A DNA stretch of 64,000 nucleotides from Chlorocebus sabaeus. Lineage: Eukaryota; Chordata; Mammalia; Primates; Cercopithecidae. Position numbers and translations under genes: made by a program. The stretch covers positions 129,372,163-129,436,162 of the forward strand of contig NC_132914.1 in assembly GCF_047675955.1 (NCBI RefSeq), given 5' to 3'. The notes below the pieces were generated by a model. That model was not told the DNA's origin and made no database searches. It was given only the letters and a program-made list of their open reading frames with translations. Of the stretch, positions 20,578-31,757 are shown piece by piece; positions within the stretch are counted from its first letter, which is position 1; each line of letters starts with the position of its first letter.

Positions 20578-23500
20578 ATGTAGCTGGGGTCAACCTGGAC
20601 GCAGGCCGGAGGAGGGAGAGCATCGTGGGAAGGGGATGGGGATGGTGGCGTCTGCACGCTAAGGAGAGCCAGGAGGAACCTTTGCTGCCAACACCAGGAC
20701 CTGGGACTTCAGCCTCTAGAACGGGGCACGTTGTCGCTGTCCAGTCCGCCTGGTCTGTGCTTGTTGACGGGAGCCTGAGCTAACAGATGAACTGCGCTGA
20801 GGTTGCCAGACTGTCACACCGACTGTCCGCACCCCAGCTGTGACATCCCAGTTCTCCGGGCTCCCCGCAGGCTCTCCAGTCACCCTAGGTGTGTTCTGCT
20901 GGTGGTGACAAGTCACACGGCTTCAGTGGAAGGGACTCCGCTGGGGGGCCACAGCTAACCTCAGGCACAACTGGGCCTTCACCCAGAGTCACCCACAGCC
21001 GGGCTCTGCACCTCAGCTCCAAGGTGGCACCACGGATCCTGCTCTTGCAGGAGGAGGTGTCAGCCTGGCTCTTCCTGGCCTCACTGCTGTGCAGAGCTCC
21101 TGAAGGGTGGATGGGAACTGGGAGATGGGACTGGCAGGAGGCTGGATCCCCACACTGATCTCTGCAGGGGCCGGGCCTGGGTGTGGGGGAGCGGGGGGAC
21201 GGAAGCCAGGCCTGCTGAGCAGGAGCAGGTGTGTGGGGGCTCCAGGGCACGGGGGAGGCTCTGGCCCAGGCCTTCTGGCCATGTCGTGTCCTTGGCCTGC
21301 TGGTCTGTGGCGTTCCTGACCTCAGTGCACCCAGGCCTGTCCAGGAGGGATGTCGTGTTGCCTGACCCAGCCGACCGTCTGTAGACGGGGCCCCGCAGGG
21401 CCGAGTGGAGCTGAGTGGCCCTGGAGGAGCCAGGCCAGGGCCTCTGGGCTCACCTGCTGGGTGACGCTCTGTGGAGAATTGAGGAGGCTCCAAAAGGGGC
21501 CTGAGTGGCCGGGACAACCTCTGTGACTCGGGTGAGAGGCCAGAGGGCCAGGCTGGCTGTGAGGCTCCTGGCCCCGCTGGTTAGAACTCAGACTGTGGCA
21601 GCTCTGGGACCACCCCAGACTCAACTGGATGTGCACGTCTGGGCACAGCGGGTCTGGGCTGGGACCTGCGTGTCCGGGCGCTCCCGGGTGCTTGTCACTG
21701 CTGACCCAGGCTGGGCTGTCGCCAGTGTCCTCCCCGGCTGCGCCCTGTGCCCCCCTCCCCCACTCCGCCCCAGGCGTTCTGTACCCTGCTTCTGTGAAGC
21801 AAACTAACAGCAACCCCGGCCTGGGCCTTTGCCCCGTGCCCTCTGCCCAGCGCAGCACCTCCCAGGCAGCGTCTCCCTGCGCCTTCCCCTCCCTCCAGTC
21901 TGGGCTCGGTGGAGGGGAACTGCTGGGTTCCATTAGAGGCCCTTGCAGAGGGTCTTGCAGGATGCTGATCGTGAATATTTAGCAACAAGTCAGGATTGGG
22001 CCCCAGAGGCCGGTGGCTCCTGTGCACCCAGCAGGCAGGAGCCCCAGGAGGTGGGGCAGCCAGGCCACTTCCAGCCTCGTCGCCCTGTAGGCAGCACGGT
22101 CCCTCCTAGAGTCCCCTGGGGCAAGGGAGTGAAATAGTGATTTTCCTCTGCATAAACCAACAGCCTTTTCCCTAATTAAAACAGGGCTTCAGTTTTATTT
22201 ATAATTTTTAAATGACAAAGGCAACATGAACCTGATGGTCAACATTCAAATGAAAGCTCAGCGCACAGAGAAGCTGTGAGGAGTCCCGGCCATTCCGCCT
22301 AAACGGCCCCTTCCTGTTTGGCCTCAGCCTCAGTTCAAAGCTTTGCTGTGTATCTTTGTTTTTTCTTTTAACACGCAAACTGTTCATTCCTTCTGAGCTT
22401 CAGTATTCTCATCGCAAGGATATGCAGAATGGGTCATGCCTCAGGCATGCGAGGGGCAGTGGGCCGTGGTTTCTTGGCCATGCCCTCGGGCATCTCCTGC
22501 CACCCCCCCTTCGCTGTGTCCAAAACGGAACCTCAGCCCAGCCTTCTTGTCTGCACCAGAGCCTGACTCCCGTTGCCCTGGGAAGCGCTCGGTCCCCCAG
22601 CACGGAGCCCCCATCTGCCAGCACCACAAACGTGCCACTGGGGACGCCACTGCCTCCTGGCTCGAGTTTGAGCTTTTTAAAACCACTTCCAAAAATTCTG
22701 TATAAACAAAAACATTTTAAATGTAAGGATGAGTGCCCCATTGGCAGCATTTGGGGCATACCGAGTTGAGGTGAAACTCATTCAGTTCACCGGTTTGTCT
22801 TTTCTTTTTGGTGCTGGGTGAGGGGCAGCCCAGGCGTTTCCTCCCGTTTGCCCTGGGTGGCCCCTGTGGTGACAGTCACTCTGCCTCCTGCTCCTGCAGC
22901 CGGCACCCCCCATGGTCCTGGTTCCAAAGACCACCTGGTCCCTGGGCTGAGGACGCCGCCGCCACCTCGCCTTCCCCTCCCCAGATGAAATCCCTAGCCA
23001 AGTGTGGAGGCCTAACCCGACTGGAACGCCCACCTCCCTTCCCCACACCATCCGGCCTCCCAGAGTGCAGATACAGGCCTGGGCCGCGGGGACCCTGAGC
23101 TGACAGAGATTCTGTTTTTCCCTCCACAGGAGGACAGGCACAGAGCACCTGGAAGGCCACGTCCCTCCCTGCCGGCGGGTGTGCCCAGGACCTACATCCA
23201 TGTTCTTCCAGCCGGCTCATTCCTCTGAGTCAGCCAGGTTTGGATTCTGTCGTCAGAGGGGCTCTGTGTCCGGCAACTTCCACGTACCCGTCTTCGGTCC
23301 TCCGCTCCCTGTGTTCCCTGCGGGACCCAGGCATGAACAGGGACCTCCTTCACCGCCTGAGGTCCCCTCTCCCTGGCTGGCAGCCCCCATCCCCGAGAGC
23401 ACGGGCACGTCCGTCCCCTGTGCTGTGGAGGACCGCGTGCCCTCCGAGATCCAGGTGCTGCCCACCAGGCAGTGTTAGGGGTGCCTTGTCCTCAAGGGTG

Positions 23501-24530
23501 CTGTCCTTGTTAATGGGATTCAGGCCTTTGTAAAAGTGGCTTCTTCACTTGGTGCTGAGCCAGCTGATCTCTGGCCTTTGGCCTCCCACCAGGTTGGGCA
23601 CAGTCAGGAGGCCCTTGCTAGAGGCTGGTGCCTTCGTCCTGGACTTCCCGGGCTGCAGAACTGGAGAGAAGACAGTGGTACCTTGTAGAAGTTGCCTGCT
23701 CTCAGGTAACGTGTAACAGTGGTGCAGACGGACTGAGACGCCTTCAGTTCCAGAATCTTAGAGAAATTCCAGGGCCCTTCAATCACCTATGAGGTCAATA
23801 CTCAGCCAGCACCTGTGTGTCCCCGGCAGGTCCCCTTCCAGGTCCTCGCTTCGCCTGGAGAACAACACCGCACAAATGGGGTCTCTCTCCCCCTGTACTT
23901 CCCCCGCTCCCTCACTGTCTCCGTCTCTCCCTCTCCTCCTGACCCCGATTCTGGGTCTCCCTCCAGGAAATGAATGTGGCTGCCCGACAATTAAGTCACA
24001 GCTACATCCGTAATGAGGGACGTCTGACGAGCTGTGGAGTGCGCGTTCCGGCAATAAGGGACGCTGGAGCATTTAACTGGCATTTAGGAAATCAGCTGCG
24101 GAGAATTAGCCGTCAGCCCGTGTTTCCTGAACATCAATCGTGCTGGGAGCTGTGGCGAAGGCCTCCGCCGTAAGCGATTCCTGCTCGACAGTGAGGAGCG
24201 TGTCCGTTCCCTGGGTGCCTGGGTCTCCCCCACTGGGCCAGCAGCCCATGGTGAAGGCCATGCCAGTCTCCAACAGCATGGGCTCCACTCCTGGCTGGGA
24301 GGGTGGCACAGCCCCAGGCCTCAGTTGTCCCATCTACAGAGTGTGCTGCCAGGGGCTGTGTCTGCTCAGAAAATGACTTCAAAACGTCGTGGTGTGGAAC
24401 TGCAGCAGCAGCACTGATTTTGCTCATGAATCTGCAATGTGGACTTAGTGGGGACGGCTCGCCTCTGCTCCAGGTGGCAGAAGGTAGAGTTGGGTGTTGG
24501 GGACTGGGGTCATTAGCTCACCACACGCCA
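20578..24530. other. Intergenic DNA, no gene seen
   Basis: Mostly GC-rich unique sequence. The open frames here have no recognisable domain and no consistent exon structure. Two AT-richer pockets stand out, at 22135-22260 and 23960-24190; they could be regulatory. Confidence 0.55.
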
Positions 24531-24531
24531 T

Positions 24532-25425
24532 GACACACACCGCTACACAGACACATCAGTACACGCGCACACCACTACACACACCACACACACCATTGCA
24601 CACACCACTACACACATACTACTACACACATACACTACACACACCACTACACAGACACATCAGTACACGCACACACCACTACACACACCACACACACCAC
24701 TGCACACACCACTACACACATACCACTACACACACACTGCTACACTCACCACTTCATGCACACACCAGTACACACACACACCACTACACACACTACACTC
24801 ACACACTACACAGACACATCAGTACACGCACACACCACTACACACACCACACACACGACTACACACACCACACACACCACTACACACATACCACTACACA
24901 CACACAGCTACACTTACCACTTACCACTTCATGCACACACCAGTACACACACTACACACACACTACACACACCACTACACGCACACACCACTACACACAC
25001 CACACACACCACTGCACACACCACTACACACATACTGCTACACAGTGCTACACTCACGACATGCACACATCAGTACACACATACACCACTACATGCACAC
25101 ACTACTACACACACACCACTACACACTATACACATACCATTTCTCACACACACACCACTACACGCACACACCATTACATGCACATACCACTACACTCACA
25201 CACTACACACCACTACATACACACACTACTACACACATTACACTCACACACCACTACACACACACTACTACACTCATGACACGCACACATCAGTACACGC
25301 ACACACCACTACATACACACACTACTACACACACACCACTACACACCACTACACACATACCACTTCTCACACACACACCACTACACACACACACCACTAC
25401 ACACACACACGCACACACCCAGGCC
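24532..25425. repeat. CA-rich minisatellite built on CACACCACTACA
   Basis: About 0.9 kb of CACACCACTACACACAC-type units with higher-order structure: the block 'cagacacatcagtacacgc' recurs at about 24548, 24652 and 24802, and variants of it at about 25058 and 25280. The His/Thr-rich frames at 24494-25279 and 24756-25736 are translations of the array. Confidence 0.95.
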
Positions 25426-25861
25426 CTGGGCCCCACCTGCCTCAGCGCCCTCCCTGCAGGTGTGACTCAGTGGCCCTTGAAACGCCTCTGCCCCTTCCTG
25501 GTCTTCCCAGGTGTTCTCCACCAGCTCTGCTGTTCAGGGTGCCGACGGGGACCCCTCATCCCACAGCCTTCACGGGGTGGGGTTCACTCCATGTCCCCGT
25601 CCTGGCCCCCAGCACTGGCGAGTGGACCTTCTTCGGAAGTAGGGTCTTTGCGGATGTAATAAAAGAACCAGCTGAGATCATCCTGCGTTCAGGCTGGGCC
25701 CTCAATCCGGTGGCTGGTGTCCTGTCAGAGGCATGAGGAGGAAGGCAGAGGCCGGAACGATCCATCGGCTCTGAGGGTGCAGCAGGGGTCTCTGGGAGCT
25801 GGAAAAGGCAGGAACTGGTCCTCCCTGGGTTTCTGAGTTCCCCGCCTGCCCACACCTGCCC

Positions 25862-27517
25862 GCTCGGCTCCTCCTCACGCAGCTCCTCCTCACTCAGCTC
25901 CTCCCCACTCAGCTCCTCCTCCCTCAGCTCCTCCCCACTCAGTTTCTCCCCACTCAGCTCCTCCTCCCTCAGCTCCTCCCCCCTGAGCTCTTCCTCAGCT
26001 CCTCCCCCTCAGCTCCTCCCCCCTCAGCTCCTCCCCCCAGCTCCTCCACACTCAGCTCCTCCTCCCTCAGCTCCTCCCCCCTCAGCTCCTCCCCATTCAG
26101 CTCCTCCTCCCTCAGCTCCTCCTCATTCAGCTTCTCCTCCCTCAGCTCCTCCCCACTCAGCTTCTCCTCACTCAGCTCCTCCCCGTTAAGCTCCTCCCCC
26201 CTCAGCTGCTCCCCATTCAGCTCCTCCTCCCTCAGCTCCTCCCTCAGCTCCTCCTCACTCAGCTCCTCCCCACTCAGCTCCTCCCCACTCAGCTCCTCCT
26301 CCCTCAGCTCCTCCCCATTCAGTTCCTCCTCCCTCAGCTCCTCCCCATTCAGTTCCTCCTCCCTCAGCTCCTCCTCACTCAGCTCCTCCCCACTCAGCTC
26401 CTCCTCCCTCAGCTCCTCCCCACTCAACTTCTCCTCCCTCAGCTCCTCCCCACTCAGCTTCTCCCCACTCAGCTCCTCCTCACTCAGCTCCTCCTCCCTC
26501 AGCTCCTCCCCATTCAGCTCCTCCTCCCTCAGCTCCTCCCCACTCAGCTTCTCCCCACTCAGCTCCTCCTCACTCAGCTCCTCCTCACTCAGCTCTTCCT
26601 CCTTCAACTCCTCCCCACTCAGCTCCTCCTCACTCAGCTCCTCTTCCCTCAGCTCCTCTGGACTCAGCTCCTCCCCACTCAGCTCCTCTTCCCTCAGCTC
26701 CTCCTCCTTCAACTCCTCCCCTCAGCTCTTCCTCACTCAGCTCCTCCCCATTCAGCTCCTCCTCCCTCAACTCCTCCCCACTCAGCCTCTCCCCACTCAG
26801 CTCCTCCTTAGCTCCTCCCCACTCAGCTTCTCCCCACTCAGTTCCTCCTCACTCAGCTCCTCCCCACTCAGCTTCTCCCCACTCAGTTCCTCCTCACTCA
26901 GCTCCTCCTCCCTCAGCTCCTCCCCACTCAGCTTCTCCGCACTCAGCTCTTCCTCCCTCAGCTCCTCTCTCAGCTCCTCCTCCCTCAGCTTCTCCCCACT
27001 CAGCTCCTTCCCACTCAGCTCCTTCCCAGTCAGCTCCTCCCCACTCAGCTCCTTCCCACTCAGCTCCTCAGTCAGCTCCTCCTCACTCAGCTCTTCCTCA
27101 CTCAGCTCCTCCCCATTCAGCTCCTCTCCTTCCCACTTAGCTCCTCCCCACTCAGCTCCTTCCCTTTCAGCTACTACCCACTCAGCTTCTCAATCAGCTC
27201 CTCCCCACTCAGGTCCTCCCCACTCAGCTCCTCCTCCCTCAGCTCCTCCCCACTCAACTTCTCCCCACTCAGCTCTTCCTCCCTCAGCTCCTCCCTCAGC
27301 TCTTCCTCCCTCAGCTTCTCCCCACTCAGCTCCTTCCCACTCAGTTCCTTCCCACTCAGCTCCTCCCCACTCAGCTCCTCCCCACTCAGATCCTCCTCAC
27401 TCAGCTCCTCTCCTTCCCACTCAGCTCCTCCCCACTCAGATCCTCCTCACTCAGCTCCTCTCCTTCCCACTCAGCTTCTCCTCCCTCAGCTCCTCCTCCC
27501 TCAGCTCCTCCCCACTC
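25862..27517. repeat. 15-bp polypyrimidine minisatellite, about 110 copies
   Basis: The unit is close to CTCAGCTCCTCCYCA, with variants CTCCTCCCTCAG, TTCAGCTCC and CTTCTCC. The strand bias is extreme: almost no G on the plus strand apart from one per CAG. Fifteen is a multiple of three, so a minus-strand frame (25969-26712) stays open as a Glu-rich pentapeptide series, but it begins at TTG and has no independent support. The flank 25426-25861 shows no gene. Confidence 0.96.
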
Positions 27518-29680
27518 AGGGATTCTGTCTGGATTATGTGGGTCAGTGGGTCTGACGCTTGCACTGTGGCACTTGGAGAACACGAGTACAGCTCTTCAAC
27601 AGTTGTCCCCTTGAGAGATGAGGTCTGCGTCCCTCTCCTCGGGGTTGGGTGGGCTTGTGACTTCTTTAACCAGGAGAGGCTGGGCAAGGTGGTCCCACAG
27701 GACTCTCAGGCTGGGTCATCAGAGACCACACCATGCCCTCCGCTACGTGGAGACGCCACACTGTGAGAAAGCCCAAGTCACACAGTGGCCCATGACACCT
27801 GCCTCGGTTTTCAGCCTGGCTGCCTTGGGACCCCAGCAGCCACCCACGGAGCCCTCATCCCAGCCGAAGCCCCCATTTGGTGGGGCAGTGTCCAGCCACT
27901 GCCAACCCACAGCATCAAGGAGGGAAGAAAACAAGGGTTCCACAGCTCTGCCCTGGGTGCCGTCCTTCCCTGCCCTGGAGGACGGGAAACATGTGCCCTG
28001 CACAGACCCTCTCCTCTCTCTGCTCTCCCCTCTCCTCTCTCCTTTCTTTCTTTTTGGCAGACATAGGACGCGTTTCTCTCTGCTACTCTCAAATCCCTCT
28101 CGTCACACATTATTTTGTCACCTGCAGCTTCTGGCCTCCAGAACGGCCCCCAGTACCCCCCCGGGCTCACACCCCCTGGCCCTCCCTCGTGCCTGGGCTT
28201 GGTCGGAACTGCCAGCACCCGGCATGAGAGGGTGCAGCGCGTCCAGAGTCCGGTCCTGAGGTGCTGTCCCCATTCTCCGTGCTGTCTCCAGCCACCCTCT
28301 CAGGTCACCAGCCGCCCTGCCGTGAGGAGGCTCGGGGAGGCCCGTGGGGAGGCGGGAAGCGCGTGAGAGCCAGGGAAGCAGCCTCCTGGGCCAGCCTGTG
28401 CTCTGCCCACTTCCTGAGCTGTGGCCACTTCAGAGCTGTGTATTTTTACTAATATGGCAGCTGCACTCTGAGGAGAATTGCTGTTATGAAATATTTCCCA
28501 CTACCGCAGTCAATTTTGGTTTCATTTAAAATTCAAAAGCGGCATTGGCCACCTTCCCGGGCAGTGGGGACGCACAGAGTCCGAGTTTTCTCTGCCCAGC
28601 TGGTTCCTGGGCCACACGGCCACAGCAGATGCCGCATGGAGAGTGAGGTCAGCCGCCGAAGTCGTGGGCAGGGCGGGGCAGGGGCCCTTCTGAAATCCCT
28701 TCCCCGAACCCTCACATTTGGGCCGTGAGGGTGGATGTCGCCTTTTCTGGAAGGCGGGAACCCCTTGCTGAGCGTCCCCTCCGTTCCCGTGCTCAGCTGC
28801 TGCCGAGTCGCTGGTGAGCCCAGGCTCCAGAGCCCCTGTGGTAGGAGCCATTGGGAGCTTCCCTGACCCCTGACCTCACCCACGGCTGCATCACCTCCCT
28901 CACTGTCCCTCCTCTGTCTCTGTTCCTCCCCTGACCCCGTTTTTCTGTTTCTAGCCCCAGGTGGCTCCATCCCCAGCTGCCAGGTTCTCCCCGCCTGTGG
29001 GACCTCCGACTCGCCCTGTGCTGGGTGCAGGTCCGTCCTGCAGGTCTAAGCCACTCCGTTGCCTCTTAGTTTCCTTCCCCCAGAAGTGGTCTCTGTTGAT
29101 GCTGGATCAGAGCTGTCATGCACTGAGCTGCCCGTGGGGAGGGCAGGTGCCCCGCAGGAAGGTGGGGCCCTGCTGCTCTGGCAGAATGGGAGCTGCTCAG
29201 GCCAGGGGGTACAGGGGCTGCAGGACGCCCCCAGGACGGGTGTCTGGCCTGCCCCAGAGGAGTAGCATGACCCTGAGCTTGCGCCCGTGCCCTCGCCCCC
29301 GCCATGTGAGCTCCTCTCCCTGCTCTGCACACATTTTAAAGGACACGTGAGTAACCAAAAGCCAGGTAGGTGCTGTGCAGAGCCAGGATGTGTGGCCCAG
29401 CCCTGAACCACGCTCGCTCTCAGGCTGCCCAGGGTTCCCAGGGTGCAGGTCACCCATGGAGTGGGGTCCACATCGGGCCTCAGAGGGTGTCACCCCAGCC
29501 TCCAGGAAGGTGCCTCGTGGGTGGCTCCGCCCTGGTTAGCCCCATGGCTAACAAAGCCAGGAATTCCCGCAGGGCCTGGGCGTGCGGGTGGCATGGCCTC
29601 TGGAATTTGATTTTGTCCTGTCACTAACTGGATAAATGGCCCAGCAGTCTCACCACATTCATCCCATTAAAGAAGAGTCT
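27518..29680. other. Intergenic DNA, no gene seen
   Basis: GC-rich unique sequence without a supported gene. An AT-rich pocket at 28430-28550 contains ATGAAATATTTCCC and TTTCATTTAAAATTC and stands out from its surroundings. Confidence 0.5.
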
Positions 29681-30010
29681 CTTGGCTCTCGGCTGATCAG
29701 GGCTTTGCAGCGTGGCTGCAATCCTGTGGTAATTCCACGTCTAATGTGGGGCTCCCGGCTGCTCAGGGCTGTGCAGCGTGGCTGCAATCCTGTGGTAATT
29801 CCACGTCTAGTGTGGGGCTCCCGGCTGCTCGGGGCTGTGCAGCGTGGCTGCAATCCTGTGGTAATTCCACGTCTAGTGTGGGGCTCCCGGCTGCTCGGGG
29901 CTGTGCAGCGTGGCTGCAATCCTGTGGTAATTCCACGTCTAGTGTGGGGCTCCCGGCTGCTCGGGGCTGTGCAGCGTGGCTGCAATCCTGTGGTAATTCC
30001 ACGTCTAGTG
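29681..30010. repeat. 66-bp minisatellite, five copies
   Basis: CGTGGCTGCAATCCTGTGG occurs at 29711, 29777, 29843, 29909 and 29975, exactly 66 bp apart. The first copy is the most diverged and the last four are almost identical, which suggests recent expansion toward the 3' side. 66 is a multiple of three, so open frames on both strands are artefacts. Confidence 0.97.
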
Positions 30011-30115
30011 TGTTCAGGACTCTCCAGACAGCCTTCCACAGTGGGTGTACCACTGACATCTCACCAACGGGGCACAAGGGTCCACGTTCTCCACATCCCT
30101 GCCAGCACTGGTCCC
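30011..30115 (+). mobile_element. L1M-type LINE fragment
   Basis: 'ccttccacagtgggtgtacc', 'ctcaccaacgg' and 'ttctccacatccctgccag' correspond to the old L1M segment that follows the piece seen at 14640-14730. The 66-bp array abuts it. Confidence 0.5.
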
Positions 30116-30118
30116 TTC

Positions 30119-30590
30119 TATCTCTCTCTGTCTCTCTCAATCGTTTCTCTCCCGTCTGTCTATCTCTGTGATCTCTCTATCATGTCTATCGTCTATCCTA
30201 TCTCTCTACCCATCTCTATTTGTCTATTTCAATCTATCACCTGTCTGCCACATCTATCTATATTAATGATCTCTATCCTTTGTCTATCATTTATATTCAT
30301 CGATTAATCATATATATCTGTATCATTCATCTATTTGTATCTGCCATTTAGCTAATCTATCACCCATCCATCCATCCACCCATCCACCCATCCGTCCATC
30401 AACCACTCATCCATCCCTTGACCCATCCGTCATCCATCCATCCATCCATCATCCATCCACCCACCCATCCATCCAGCCATCCATCTGTCATCCATTTACC
30501 TAGCCACCCATCCATCCACCCATCACCCATCTATCCATCATCCACCCATCCATCAATCATCCATCCATCCATCAACCCATCCATCGGTTC
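30119..30590. repeat. TCTA/CATC tetranucleotide tract
   Basis: 30119-30360 is an impure TCTC/TCTA (ATCT) tract; 30360-30590 is a CATC/CACC tract. Confidence 0.93.
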
Positions 30591-30591
30591 T

Positions 30592-31137
30592 GTGTAGGAG
30601 ATGCGTGAGGGAAGAAGAAAAGACACACAATACCTTTAAGGATAAACAATCTTTATCCCACATAAATGACAGTGCAGATATGTAATAAGAAAATTGCAAT
30701 GGGAAGGGGAGAAGGGAAAAAACATACATATATATTTATACTCACCAGACTATGGAGGATTCACCTGCAGACTGGGAAGCTACAGCTTGGGCTCCAGAGT
30801 TGGCCACTCATCTGTGCACAGATGAGGAGAGGTCTCATGAAGCTTCGGCTCGGTCTGGGACCTGAGCTCTTTTTGTAAGGAGTTGTTTGGCATGAGGCCC
30901 AGTCACAAGGGCCCTTTGCGACCGGGCTCAAGGAACGCAAAAAGGTCAACTTGTTCTTGCGATTGTCTGTTATTTTTCAATAACTACTATATAGGAATAG
31001 ATTGAAATAGAGATTTCTCTGAAACAGCACTGCATAAATGCCTCAAGGGGCTCACACAACCTGTTCCAGGACTTGGTGACCATTGTTAGTGTCCACGTTC
31101 AATTGAGTTCAAATTTAACATTTAACTTTTCCTGCAC
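30592..31137 (-). mobile_element. LTR-like element inserted in a CATC tract
   Basis: About 545 bp of non-repetitive sequence interrupts a CATC array. Its ends read TGTGTAGG...CCTGCACA. On the minus strand it has GAGTATAAATATATATG (TATA-like) followed about 95 bp later by a GGATAAAG motif, in keeping with an LTR. Any target duplication would be hidden in the CATC repeat. Family not named. Confidence 0.5.
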
Positions 31138-31757
31138 ACCATCACCCACCCATGCATCCATCTATCCATTCACCCATCCATGCATCTATCATCCATCCAC
31201 CCACCCACCCATCCATTATCCATCCATCATTCATTCATCCACTCATCCGTCCATCCATCCACCTACCACCCACCCATCCATCCATCCACCCATCCATCCA
31301 TCATCCATCCATCCACCCACCCATCCATTATCCATCCACCCAGCCAGCCATCATACATTCATCCATCCATCCATCCACCCAACCATCCATCATCCATCCA
31401 TCCACCCATCCATCCACCCATCCGTCCATCATCCATCCACCCACCATCCATCCACCATCCATCCATCCATCCACTCATCACCCACCTATCCAGCCATCCA
31501 TTCACACATCCATCCACCATCCATCCACACAGTCATCCATCATACATTTATTAATCCATCCATCCACCTATTACACACCCATCCATCCATTCACCCATCC
31601 ATGCATCCACCCACCTATCCATCCATCCATCATTCATCCACCCAGCCATCCATCCATCTGTCCATCCATCCATTCATCACCCATTCACCCATCCATCCAT
31701 CCACCCACCCATCCATCATCCATCCATCCATCCATCCATCCATCCATCCACTCATTC
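31138..31757. repeat. CATC/CACC tetranucleotide tract
   Basis: About 620 bp of (ATCC)n with CACC and CATT variants. It continues the array left of the LTR-like insert. The His/Pro/Ser-rich frames here are repeat translations. Confidence 0.96.

Noticed and set aside
24494..25736. His/Thr-rich frames of 261, 326 and 242 codons
   Set aside because: CA-repeat translations without any non-repeat coding signature.
25969..26712. 247-codon Glu-rich minus frame
   Set aside because: A translation of the 15-bp array. It opens at TTG, not ATG, and has no sequence outside the repeat.
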